From: Comamonadaceae bacterium
Lineage (GTDB): Bacteria > Pseudomonadota > Gammaproteobacteria > Burkholderiales > Burkholderiaceae_C
Assembly (NCBI GenBank): GCA_024642025.1
Contig: JAHEBY010000013.1
Coordinates: 1-16,689 of the forward strand
DNA: 16,689 nt
Direction of reading: 5' to 3'
A program made the translations under genes and the position numbers. Shown piece by piece: positions 1 through 6,352 of the stretch (positions within the stretch are counted from its first letter, which is position 1; each line of letters starts with the position of its first letter). The notes under the pieces are model-generated. The model did no database searches. It was not told where the DNA came from and saw only the letters and a list, made by a program, of their open reading frames with translations.

Positions 1-1
1 A

Positions 2-1612
2 GACGGCATCGGCAGCAGCAATGTCAGCCACATTGCTGCCGAGTGCGCAGTGAGAAGCTTGCTGGACGACTATTACTGCACCCCTGCAGCGTGGCCGGTG
101 AAACGCTCGGTCGAGCGGGTCATCACCGCATCCAACGCATGGCTGCATTCCCGGACCCGGCAGAGCCAGTACCCGCATGATTCGGACCGGGGCTATGTGT
201 GCACACTCAGTGCGCTGGTCATCAAATCAAATACAGCACACATTTTTCATGTGGGCGATACACGCATATACCGCGTTCTGCCCGATACGCTTGAGCAGCT
301 CACGACAGATCACCGGGTCCGGGTGTCATCCGATCAAAGCCATTTGAGCCGGGCGGTGGGCTTCAATCCACAGATTGAAATTGACTTCACAGTCCTTCCA
401 GTTGAGGTTGGCGACATATTCCTGCTGGCGTCGGATGGTGTGTACGAGCATGTTGACCCTGCGTTCGTAGTCCATGCCATTAACCAACGCAAGGATGATC
501 TTGAAGGCGCGGCGCGCGATATCGTCGACGCGGCGTTCAATGCTGGTAGCACGGATAACCTGACCGTGCAGATTGTCCGGGTAGACGATCTGCCGGGCCC
601 TGATGTTGTCGACATCGAGCCGCATCTACCAAGAGTGGCGCAAATGGCAATTCCACCGATTCTTGACGCTCGAACCTCTTTTGACGGCTACACCGTGGTA
701 CGGGAGTTGCACGCCAGCAGCCGCAGCCATATTTACCTCGCGACGGACCCGGACAGCCATTTGCCGGTTGTGTTGAAAACGCCGTCAATCGACCTGCAGT
801 CAGATCCAGCGTATCTGGACCGGTTCCTGCTGGAGGAATGGGTGGCCAGGCGCCTCAACAGCGCGCACGTCCTGAAGCCTTGTGCGCAGACCCGGCCGCG
901 CAATTACCTGTACGTTGCAACGGAATACATCGACGGTCAGACGCTTGAGCAATGGATGAGAGATAACCCCAGGCCTGACCTTGAAACGGTGCGTGGGATG
1001 GTTGAACAGATCGCCAGAGGTTTGCAGGCTTTCCACCGGCTTGACATGCTGCATCAGGACTTGAGACCGGCCAACATCATGATTGACAAAACGGGCACGT
1101 TAAAAATTATCGATTTCGGCGCCACGCTCGTAGCCGGGATCTCGGACATGGCCGGCATCAACACCCAAAGCGGAATTTTGGGTACAGCGCAGTATTCGGC
1201 GCCGGAGTACTTTTTGGGCGAAATGGGCTCGTCCCAGTCCGACCTGTTTTCGTTGGGAGTGATCACCTATCAACTTTTGTGCGGCAGACTGCCTTATGGC
1301 TCCAAGGTCGCGGCCGCCCGCACGCGGCTTGCCCAGCGAAACCTGCAATATGCGTCAGTTCTTGCCGAGGATCGCGAGATTCCGTCCTGGATAGATGGCG
1401 TCTTGCGTAAAGCGGTGCATGTAGATCCTTTAAAGCGCTACAGTGAGCTTTCGGAATTCATTTACGACCTGCGCCACCCCAACACCGCATTTTTGAGTCA
1501 GGCGCGTTTGCCGCTCGTGCAGCGTAACCCGGTGGCGTTCTGGAAATCGTTGTCCCTTATCCTTGCCGCCATGCTGCTCTGGCTGGTGTATGTGCAATAC
1601 GGTCGTGTGTGA
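2..1612 (+). CDS. Bifunctional PP2C-type protein phosphatase / Ser-Thr protein kinase, 5'-truncated by window edge
   Basis: The frame is open from base 2, so the true start lies left of the window; the GTG at 50 is internal. The window opens inside the PP2C metal motif (DGIG, then SNVSHIAAE), followed by VGDTRIYRV, LLASDGVYEHV and GSTDNLTVQIV, the usual PP2C metal-binding blocks. A linker leads to a kinase domain (about residues 211-470 counted from the codon at 50): VVLK Lys243, HQD Asp337, Asn342, DFG at 355-357, and APE at 384-386. The glycine-rich loop lacks glycines (RELHASSRSHIYLATD), HRD reads HQD, and the catalytic-loop Lys is Arg (DLRPAN). A hydrophobic segment at about 499-515 near the C-terminus predicts a single membrane anchor with both enzymes in the cytoplasm. 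Phosphatase and kinase in one chain suggests reversible Ser/Thr phosphorylation of shared targets, which cannot be named. Identity as a fusion is secure; kinase activity is inferred. Confidence 0.93.
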   Translation, partial: DGIGSSNVSHIAAECAVRSLLDDYYCTPAAWPVKRSVERVITASNAWLHSRTRQSQYPHDSDRGYVCTLSALVIKSNTAHIFHVGDTRIYRVLPDTLEQLTTDHRVRVSSDQSHLSRAVGFNPQIEIDFTVLPVEVGDIFLLASDGVYEHVDPAFVVHAINQRKDDLEGAARDIVDAAFNAGSTDNLTVQIVRVDDLPGPDVVDIEPHLPRVAQMAIPPILDARTSFDGYTVVRELHASSRSHIYLATDPDSHLPVVLKTPSIDLQSDPAYLDRFLLEEWVARRLNSAHVLKPCAQTRPRNYLYVATEYIDGQTLEQWMRDNPRPDLETVRGMVEQIARGLQAFHRLDMLHQDLRPANIMIDKTGTLKIIDFGATLVAGISDMAGINTQSGILGTAQYSAPEYFLGEMGSSQSDLFSLGVITYQLLCGRLPYGSKVAAARTRLAQRNLQYASVLAEDREIPSWIDGVLRKAVHVDPLKRYSELSEFIYDLRHPNTAFLSQARLPLVQRNPVAFWKSLSLILAAMLLWLVYVQYGRV

Positions 1613-1632
1613 CGCTGTCGGGAGTCTTGGCT

Positions 1633-1655
1633 GTTGACATGGCTTCCATGTCAAC
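1633..1655. repeat. Perfect inverted repeat between convergent genes
   Basis: The arms GTTGACATGG (1633-1642) and CCATGTCAAC (1646-1655) are exact reverse complements around a CTT loop. It lies after the kinase/phosphatase stop (1612), and its right arm contains the CBS gene stop codon (1651-1653). It would form a strong 10-bp hairpin in either transcript. Neither side has a T-run, so it does not meet the standard for an intrinsic terminator. It may protect 3' ends or assist factor-dependent termination. Confidence 0.7.
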
Positions 1656-2103
1656 GCCGCTGCTCAAACTCTCTGTCCCGCGACCCCAGCACGGCTGCAG
1701 CAAGACTGGTCAACTCGCGCGTCAATAGCTCCAGCAGGTCTTCCATCGTGACGATGCCGGCCAGCCTGCCCGCATCGTCGACGATGACTATCCGGCGCAA
1801 TCGGTTGACCCGCATCAATTCAATAGCGTCCAATGCGTCCATGTCAGGCGAAGCGCTGACCGGGTCAACGGACATGATGTCACCCGCGGTGAACAGCTCG
1901 GGGTCAAGGCCTTCAGCCATCAACGCCAGAACCAGATCCCGGTCAGTCAGGATGCCAACAGGCCGGGACTTGTCCCTGGCATCGACCACCACCAGTGAGC
2001 CCACATGATGTTGCCTCATCAAACCGGCTGCTACCAGCGCGGTGGTTTCTGGCTCCACAACGGCGACAACTGATGTGGCGAATTCTTTTAGTCGGGTAGA
2101 CAT
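1651..2103 (-). CDS. Tandem CBS-domain protein
   Basis: A 150-residue protein made almost only of two CBS domains, about residues 8-63 (MRQHHVGSLVVVD, then GILTDRDLV) and 78-135 (DIMSVDPVSASPDMDALDAI, then IVIVDDAGRLAGIVTMEDLL). CBS pairs bind adenine nucleotides or related ligands and act as energy or redox sensors; no output domain is attached, so its partner is unknown. The ATG at 2103 is chosen over an upstream in-frame ATG at 2136 because GAGGAG stands just before it and the CBS fold begins soon after. It is the last gene of the leftward block, 85 bp after amrS. It has its own FNR-like site (2161-2174) and a -10-like TATGCT, so it is probably expressed on its own under low oxygen as well as by read-through. 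Two-CBS proteins are common in hypoxia regulons of other bacteria. Confidence 0.88.
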   Translation of the reverse strand: MSTRLKEFATSVVAVVEPETTALVAAGLMRQHHVGSLVVVDARDKSRPVGILTDRDLVLALMAEGLDPELFTAGDIMSVDPVSASPDMDALDAIELMRVNRLRRIVIVDDAGRLAGIVTMEDLLELLTRELTSLAAAVLGSRDREFEQRR

Positions 2104-2131
2104 GATGAACTCCTCAAATGGCTTGTGAAAC

Positions 2132-2174
2132 AGCATAGGGCAACATCCTGGCCATCGCGTTTGATCTTGCTCAA
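2132..2174 (-). promoter_or_regulatory. FNR/Anr-like site and -10 upstream of CBS gene
   Basis: TTGATCTTGCTCAA (2161-2174) matches TTGAT-N4-ATCAA at 9 of 10 positions. On the minus strand, 23 nt downstream, lies TATGCT (2137-2132), 4/6 to the -10 consensus. A transcription start near 2125 would put the site centre at about -42, the class II activator position. The CBS start codon is about 64 bp from the site centre. The match is seen in the sequence; regulation is inferred. Confidence 0.55.
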
Positions 2175-2188
2175 AGTTGGCGTCTTCA

Positions 2189-3268
2189 TCAGACCATGTT
2201 CAAAGCAATGGGTATGCGTTTTCGGCCGAAGCTACCGTGTTTCTCACCAAACCTGCCGGCCAGGGCTTTGCCACAGTCCGGGCATCTCCCGTCAGACGTA
2301 AGCCGATACTGCCGGATCTCGTACCAGTCACGCGTGATCAACGTTGCGCCGCAGCCGCTGCAAAACGTGCAATCGCCTTCGGCGTGGTGAACGTTGCCGG
2401 TGTAGACGTGGTACAGGCCCACTTTCAGAGCAATGTTTCGCGCGCGAATTAGGGTTTCAAGTGGCGTAGGCGGCACGTCCACCATCTTGTAGTCCGGATG
2501 AAACGCCGAAAAATGCAGGGGCACATCCGGGCCCAAGTATCGAAGGATCCATTGGCACATCGCCGTCAGTTCCTCGTCTGAATCGTTCTTTCCAGGGATG
2601 AGCAAGGTCGTGATTTCCAGCCAAACGCCGGTTTCGCGCTTCAGGTAGATCAGCGTGTCAAGCACGGGCTGCAGGTGGGCGCCCGTGAGTTTGAAATAAA
2701 AGTCTTCGGTGAAGGCCTTAAGGTCTACGTTCGTTGCATCCACTTTGGCAAAAAAGTCGCGCCGGGGTTTGTCATAGATATACCCTGCCGTAACCGCAAC
2801 GGTCTGAATGCCTCGGGCATGGCAGGCGTCCGCCACATCCATCGCATATTCGGCAAATATCACGGGGTCGTTGTAGGTGAAGGCAACGCTTTTGCAGGAT
2901 GATTTCGCTGCGGCGTTTGCGATGGCTTCAGGCGACGCCTGATCCATCAGCGTGTCCACATCCCTGGACTTGCTGATGTCCCAGTTCTGGCAAAACTTGC
3001 AGGCCAGGTTGCAACCCGCCGTGCCAAAGGACAAGACACTGGTGCCCGGATAGAAATGATTGAGCGGTTTCTTCTCTATCGGGTCAATACAAAAGCCGGA
3101 AGATCTACCATAGGTGGTAAGGACCATGCGGTCTCCCTGCCGCATGCGCACAAAGCAGGCGCCGCGCTGCCCTTCATGCAACTTGCAATCGCGGGGACAC
3201 AGGTCACATTGAACGCGACCATCATCTGAAAGGTGCCAGTAGAGGGCGGGATGCGCCGGGTTCTTCAT
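2189..3268 (-). CDS. amrS: AmmeMemoRadiSam system radical SAM enzyme
   Basis: A 359-residue radical SAM protein of the pyruvate-formate-lyase-activase-like type. The cluster motif is C86-N-L-A-C90-K-F-C93 (FGTAGCNLACKFCQNWDIS), binding a [4Fe-4S] cluster that cleaves S-adenosylmethionine. Extra cysteines precede it (CDLCPRDC at 21-28, C38) and others form a zinc-ribbon-like tail (CTFCSGCG and CPDCG), as usual for this family. The ATG at 3268 overlaps the amrA stop as ATGA and has AAAGGCGA upstream; an in-frame ATG at 3295 lies inside amrA and is less likely. The neighbours AMMECR1-like AmrA and Memo-like AmrB complete the triad that names the family. The substrate is not established to my knowledge, so none is assigned. 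The cluster would be oxygen-sensitive, which fits the FNR-type site at the head of the block. Confidence 0.9.
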   Translation of the reverse strand: MKNPAHPALYWHLSDDGRVQCDLCPRDCKLHEGQRGACFVRMRQGDRMVLTTYGRSSGFCIDPIEKKPLNHFYPGTSVLSFGTAGCNLACKFCQNWDISKSRDVDTLMDQASPEAIANAAAKSSCKSVAFTYNDPVIFAEYAMDVADACHARGIQTVAVTAGYIYDKPRRDFFAKVDATNVDLKAFTEDFYFKLTGAHLQPVLDTLIYLKRETGVWLEITTLLIPGKNDSDEELTAMCQWILRYLGPDVPLHFSAFHPDYKMVDVPPTPLETLIRARNIALKVGLYHVYTGNVHHAEGDCTFCSGCGATLITRDWYEIRQYRLTSDGRCPDCGKALAGRFGEKHGSFGRKRIPIALNMV

Positions 3269-3834
3269 GCTGTCGCCTTTGGCGGCTCTTTCCATTTGTT
3301 GACGGTATAGCGGCTCAGGCGAACGCCATCAGCCCAGAAGTTGCGGGAGAAACCTGCTTTTTCCTTAAGATGTGCCAGAAAGAGATCTGCCTCGGGCAAT
3401 TGCTCCCACACTTGTGGCAGGAAAGTACTGCGCCGTGTGCCGAACTCAAACACGACGCCGTCAATGCCCGGGCGCAGTTGTGCCAATGCCTCAATTTCCG
3501 AGCCAAATACAAGCGGTTCAGCCGAGGAGAGAACCGAGACCTCTATGTTGGTCTGATCCAGCTCGGGCGCAGTTAACGGCGGGAAGCGAGGATCATGAAA
3601 GGCTGCTGCCATTGCGTTCGACCTTATGTCCTCTATGAGACTACGTTTTGCCTCGAGGCTGCCGATACATCCGCGCAAGTCGCCATGCTTCATCAATGTT
3701 ACGAAACATGCGCCGGGCTGGTGCAACCATGCCGGTGTACCGCCGACGATTTGATTTTGACTATGGTCAAGCGCCCCAGCAATCGCCGATCGGGCAATGG
3801 CAAGTACGGCGGCGCCGGATTCAGGCGGCAGCAT
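3265..3834 (-). CDS. amrA: AmmeMemoRadiSam system protein A (AMMECR1 domain)
   Basis: A 189-residue protein with the AMMECR1 signature LRGCIGSLEAKRSLIEDI, then FHDPRFPPL and the strand region IEVSVLS. The domain is widespread in archaea, bacteria and eukaryotes, but its reaction is not known to me. The ATG at 3834 overlaps the amrB 3' end by 14 bases, so translation is probably coupled. Open frame continues upstream to 3981, but that stretch only shadows amrB's conserved C-terminus in another frame and has no AMMECR1 similarity, so the long start is rejected. It ends in an ATGA overlap with amrS. The tight packing implies that the three proteins are made together and probably act as one complex or pathway. 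Confidence 0.9.
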   Translation of the reverse strand: MLPPESGAAVLAIARSAIAGALDHSQNQIVGGTPAWLHQPGACFVTLMKHGDLRGCIGSLEAKRSLIEDIRSNAMAAAFHDPRFPPLTAPELDQTNIEVSVLSSAEPLVFGSEIEALAQLRPGIDGVVFEFGTRRSTFLPQVWEQLPEADLFLAHLKEKAGFSRNFWADGVRLSRYTVNKWKEPPKATA

Positions 3835-4651
3835 GCCTTGCTTCGGCAAAAGCGATGGACGCATAGCCCACCACGCGCCCCTTGTCGCCGCCCATGTCGC
3901 CTGAGTTGCACTTCCCCAGCAGGCGGGCACGCAGCCCGCGGTGCTGGCCCGCACGAAGCAGGCCGTTGACGGGTGTACCACCGCACGCCTGCTCCTGACT
4001 TATTGGGCCGCGTCCGTGCAGGATTTGCTCGACGGTCTCATCATCCACTCTTTGTGCGACCGAATAGGGCAGAAAGTGCGACAAATCGGAACTGATCACG
4101 ATCAAGGTCTCGGATCCTCCCCATAGTGCTTCAATGACCGCGGCAACTTCTGTCGCCGAGGCTTCTCCGACGGCCAGTGGCACCAGTTTGAAATCTTCCA
4201 GAACCGTTTGCAGGAATGGCAACTGCACTTCAAGCGAATGTTCCTGCGCGTGGGCAGCGACGCTCTCGATGACCTGCGGGAAAGCCTTTAATGATTCAAT
4301 AGCCTTTGAGTCAAGTTCAATTTCGCCAAGCGGTGTCGAAAACGCCGAAACACATGGTAGCGCCAAGCCGCGCACCCGGACTCGATGTACCGGACCCAGC
4401 AAGACGACTCGGCGAATGACGCTTCGCATCGATGCAAGTTGGGCATAAGCCAGGGCGGCGGTTGATCCCGAATAGGTGTATCCGGCGTGAGGCACGATCA
4501 ATGCCTTCGGAGGCTTGATGGCGTCGTCCCTGTTGTCATGTATTGCCTGCGTGTTCGCGGCGGACAGCAGACCAGCCACGTCCCGGGAAAGCGCGTTTGC
4601 TGTTGCTGGGTAGAAGCTGCCGGCAACGGCGCTTGGACGGACTGAGTGCAT
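3821..4651 (-). CDS. amrB: AmmeMemoRadiSam system protein B (Memo-like)
   Basis: A 276-residue Memo-family protein, related in fold to class III extradiol dioxygenases (DODA/LigB type). The conserved pocket residues are visible: His55 in VPHAGYTYSG, His89 in LLGPVHR, EHSLEVQLPFL at about 137-147, Asp189/His192 in ISSDLSHF, and Cys223 in ACGGTPVNGLL; NSGDMGGDKGRVVGY closes the fold. In human MEMO1 the equivalent His/His/Cys set binds metal (established family knowledge). The length is normal. The ATG at 4651 is chosen because AGGTGA stands just before it; the GTG three codons upstream (4660) is possible. It lies 18 bp after the eRF1-like gene and overlaps amrA, so it belongs to the same transcript. 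Confidence 0.9.
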   Translation of the reverse strand: MHSVRPSAVAGSFYPATANALSRDVAGLLSAANTQAIHDNRDDAIKPPKALIVPHAGYTYSGSTAALAYAQLASMRSVIRRVVLLGPVHRVRVRGLALPCVSAFSTPLGEIELDSKAIESLKAFPQVIESVAAHAQEHSLEVQLPFLQTVLEDFKLVPLAVGEASATEVAAVIEALWGGSETLIVISSDLSHFLPYSVAQRVDDETVEQILHGRGPISQEQACGGTPVNGLLRAGQHRGLRARLLGKCNSGDMGGDKGRVVGYASIAFAEARHAAA

Positions 4652-4669
4652 GCTTGTCACCTTGCCATT

Positions 4670-5077
4670 TCAGCCCAAACCCAACATCCTGTCTTTTGAT
4701 AGAAAGTACTTTTTGGCAAAGGCCACGATTTGAGGGTCAGTCGGGTGGTCAACTGTTTCCACGCCAACGATCTGGTCACTCATGCCAGAGTCGTGACGTT
4801 GGACGTGTTTGATCAATTGCAGTTTGGCGTCGGCCGGTCCAAGCACCAGGACTTCTTGGGCGCCTTGTAGCGCCTCGACAATGGAGTGGTAATAGCCCTG
4901 ATCTTCAAGTGCTCGATTCGAACCCCGGTGACTGGAGCCTCGTGGTCCGCTTTTCGAGTGCAAGTTGACGTGAGGTCGGCCCGGCTTGACGATCGATTTT
5001 TCAACATCATCCGCGCTGATGTGCATGACATGCGCCTCAGAATGATCGAGCCAAACCACTGCATGGTAATGAGACAT
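4670..5077 (-). CDS. Small eRF1/pelota domain-3-like protein ('translational machinery protein' family)
   Basis: A 135-residue soluble protein. It opens with MSHYHAVVWLDHSEAHVMHI, has a basic Ser/Gly/His-rich middle (KSGPRGSSHRGSNRA), then the helix-strand YYHSIVEALQGAQEVLVLGP, DAKLQLIKHVQRH and VGVETVDHPTDPQIVAFAKKYF. The layout resembles the alpha/beta (L7Ae-like) third domain of eRF1/Pelota carried alone by many proteobacteria. No catalytic GGQ motif is present, so peptidyl-tRNA hydrolysis is not suggested; the real function is unknown. The ATG at 5077 has GGAAAGG upstream. It is the first gene of the leftward block and is preceded by a perfect FNR-type palindrome at 5137-5150. Its stop lies 18 bp before amrB, tying an unknown ribosome- or stress-related protein to the AmmeMemoRadiSam module. 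Confidence 0.65.
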   Translation of the reverse strand: MSHYHAVVWLDHSEAHVMHISADDVEKSIVKPGRPHVNLHSKSGPRGSSHRGSNRALEDQGYYHSIVEALQGAQEVLVLGPADAKLQLIKHVQRHDSGMSDQIVGVETVDHPTDPQIVAFAKKYFLSKDRMLGLG

Positions 5078-5109
5078 GGAGACCTTTCCTGCCAGTTGAA
5101 CAAAACCTC

Positions 5110-5152
5110 AGCTTAGGCCTGTCTTCAATTGGAGTGTTGATGAAAATCAACA
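5110..5152 (-). promoter_or_regulatory. Perfect FNR/Anr-type operator ahead of the eRF1-like/amrBAS block
   Basis: TTGATGAAAATCAA (5137-5150) is a perfect TTGAT-N4-ATCAA; the palindrome extends to 7-bp arms (5135-5141 and 5146-5152) around GAAA. On the minus strand, 21 nt after it, TAAGCT (5115-5110) is a weak -10 candidate (3/6), placing the site centre near -40, typical of class II activation. The start codon of the first gene is about 66 bp from the site centre, nearly the same layout as at the CBS gene. The operator match is direct; the regulator is inferred. Confidence 0.75.
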
Positions 5153-5158
5153 TACCAT

Positions 5159-5190
5159 GACCTGCAGCGGGATTGTCAGCGGTGCAGGTC
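5159..5190 (-). repeat. Inverted repeat spanning the acyl-CoA dehydrogenase stop codon
   Basis: GACCTGCA (5159-5166) and TGCAGGTC (5183-5190) are exact reverse complements separated by 16 nt containing the stop codon (5176-5178) of the leftward operon's last gene. No T-run follows on the minus strand, so it is a candidate 3'-end stem-loop, not a clear intrinsic terminator. Just beyond it lies the FNR-type palindrome, which may also fold. Confidence 0.5.
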
Positions 5191-6336
5191 GAACAACTCC
5201 GCGCCGCGCTTCATGAGGCCGCGTGCAATGACGGTCCGGTGGATTTCGCTGGTGCCATCAAAGATTCGGTATATGCGAGCATCCCGGTAATAGCGCTCGA
5301 TGTCCAGTTCCTTGCAGAAGCCCATGCCACCAAAGATCTGAACGGCGCGGTCTACCACGCGGCCGAGCATCTCGGCCGCGTGCACTTTCACCATGGAAAT
5401 GTGATGGCGCGCATCCTGGCCAGCATCAAGCATCCAGGCCGCGTGCAGTACCATCCAGCGCGCTGAGTTAACCTCGATCACACTGTCTGCCAGCATTTGT
5501 TGAACCATCTGAAACTGTCCAATGGCTTGCCCGAACTGCTTGCGTTGGCCGCAATATTGCACCATCTTCTCAAGCACATGGCTTGCTTTGCCAACTGCGC
5601 GGGCCCCGACCTGGGCCAGACGAACCTGCCCAAGCACCTCCATGGCCATCTGAAACCCCTTTCCCTGCTCGCCCAGCAGGGCTATCGGCTCAAGCATGAC
5701 GTTGTCAAACCACAGTTCCAGATGGGCCGTGCCGCGCAGCCCCATCATTTTTTGATCTTTGCCGCAAGAGAATCCGTTCAAGCCTTTGTCCACCAGAAAC
5801 AGGCTGATTTCGTTCTCGGCAGTTTTGGCCGACACCAGAAAGAAATCGGAAACGTCCGCGTCGCTGATGAAGTGTTTGCTTCCGTTCAACACCCATCCCT
5901 GATCGGTTCGCTCGGCACGGGTCTGAATGCCACGTGCATCTGACCCTGCGCCGGGCTCTGTGATGGCAATGGAGCATACGCGGTCCCCGCGTACACAGGG
6001 AGCCAGCCAACGATCGATTTGTGCGCCCCGGCATGCCAGAAGGGCTTCATAGACGTTGCCAAATGCCCTTCGGATCAGAATGTCCGAGGTGTGGCCAAAC
6101 TGTTCTTCACATAACATGCGGTCCACTGCGCACAGGCCGCCACCACCAAGTTCCGTCGGCATGTTCAGTGCGTACAGACCAACCGACTTCGCTTTCTGAT
6201 GTACCCGCAGGGCCACATCCTTGGGCAGCAGGCCCTGTTCTTCAACGCCAGCCTCCAGTGGCTGAAGCTCCTCACGAATGAATCGCCGTACAGTGTCGAT
6301 CAGCATTTTTTGCTCGTCGGTCAATCCAAAATGCAT
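5176..6336 (-). CDS. Acyl-CoA dehydrogenase family protein
   Basis: A 386-residue flavoprotein of the acyl-CoA dehydrogenase fold. The start MHFGLTDEQKMLIDTVRRFI is typical, and the FAD/substrate block SIAITEPGAGSDARGIQT, NGSKHFISDA, MMGLRGTAHLELWFDNV, QFGQAIGQFQMVQ and QIFGGMGF are all present. At the place of the medium-chain enzyme's catalytic Glu (YEGT) it has Asp (IFDGTSEIHR, Asp360), and helix G offers no substitute Glu (GQVRLAQVG). Asp is known in some branches of the family. The ATG at 6336 has AGGAG upstream and fits the family N-terminus; an in-frame ATG at 6384 lies inside the preceding gene. It is last in the nine-gene operon, 16 bp after the PcaB-like gene. The substrate is unknown; context suggests a CoA thioester of an alicyclic or aromatic-derived acid. 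Confidence 0.88.
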   Translation of the reverse strand: MHFGLTDEQKMLIDTVRRFIREELQPLEAGVEEQGLLPKDVALRVHQKAKSVGLYALNMPTELGGGGLCAVDRMLCEEQFGHTSDILIRRAFGNVYEALLACRGAQIDRWLAPCVRGDRVCSIAITEPGAGSDARGIQTRAERTDQGWVLNGSKHFISDADVSDFFLVSAKTAENEISLFLVDKGLNGFSCGKDQKMMGLRGTAHLELWFDNVMLEPIALLGEQGKGFQMAMEVLGQVRLAQVGARAVGKASHVLEKMVQYCGQRKQFGQAIGQFQMVQQMLADSVIEVNSARWMVLHAAWMLDAGQDARHHISMVKVHAAEMLGRVVDRAVQIFGGMGFCKELDIERYYRDARIYRIFDGTSEIHRTVIARGLMKRGAELFDLHR

Positions 6337-6352
6337 CCCGGCTCCTGTTTGG

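Noticed and set aside
1634..2008. A rightward 124-residue open frame opposite the CBS gene.
   Set aside because: It is antisense to a well-supported two-CBS-domain gene, with low-complexity Ser/Thr/Arg composition typical of a shadow frame.
3835..3981. A 49-residue N-terminal extension of AmrA.
   Set aside because: It reads the conserved C-terminal coding region of amrB in another frame and has no AMMECR1 similarity; the ATG at 3834 fits better.
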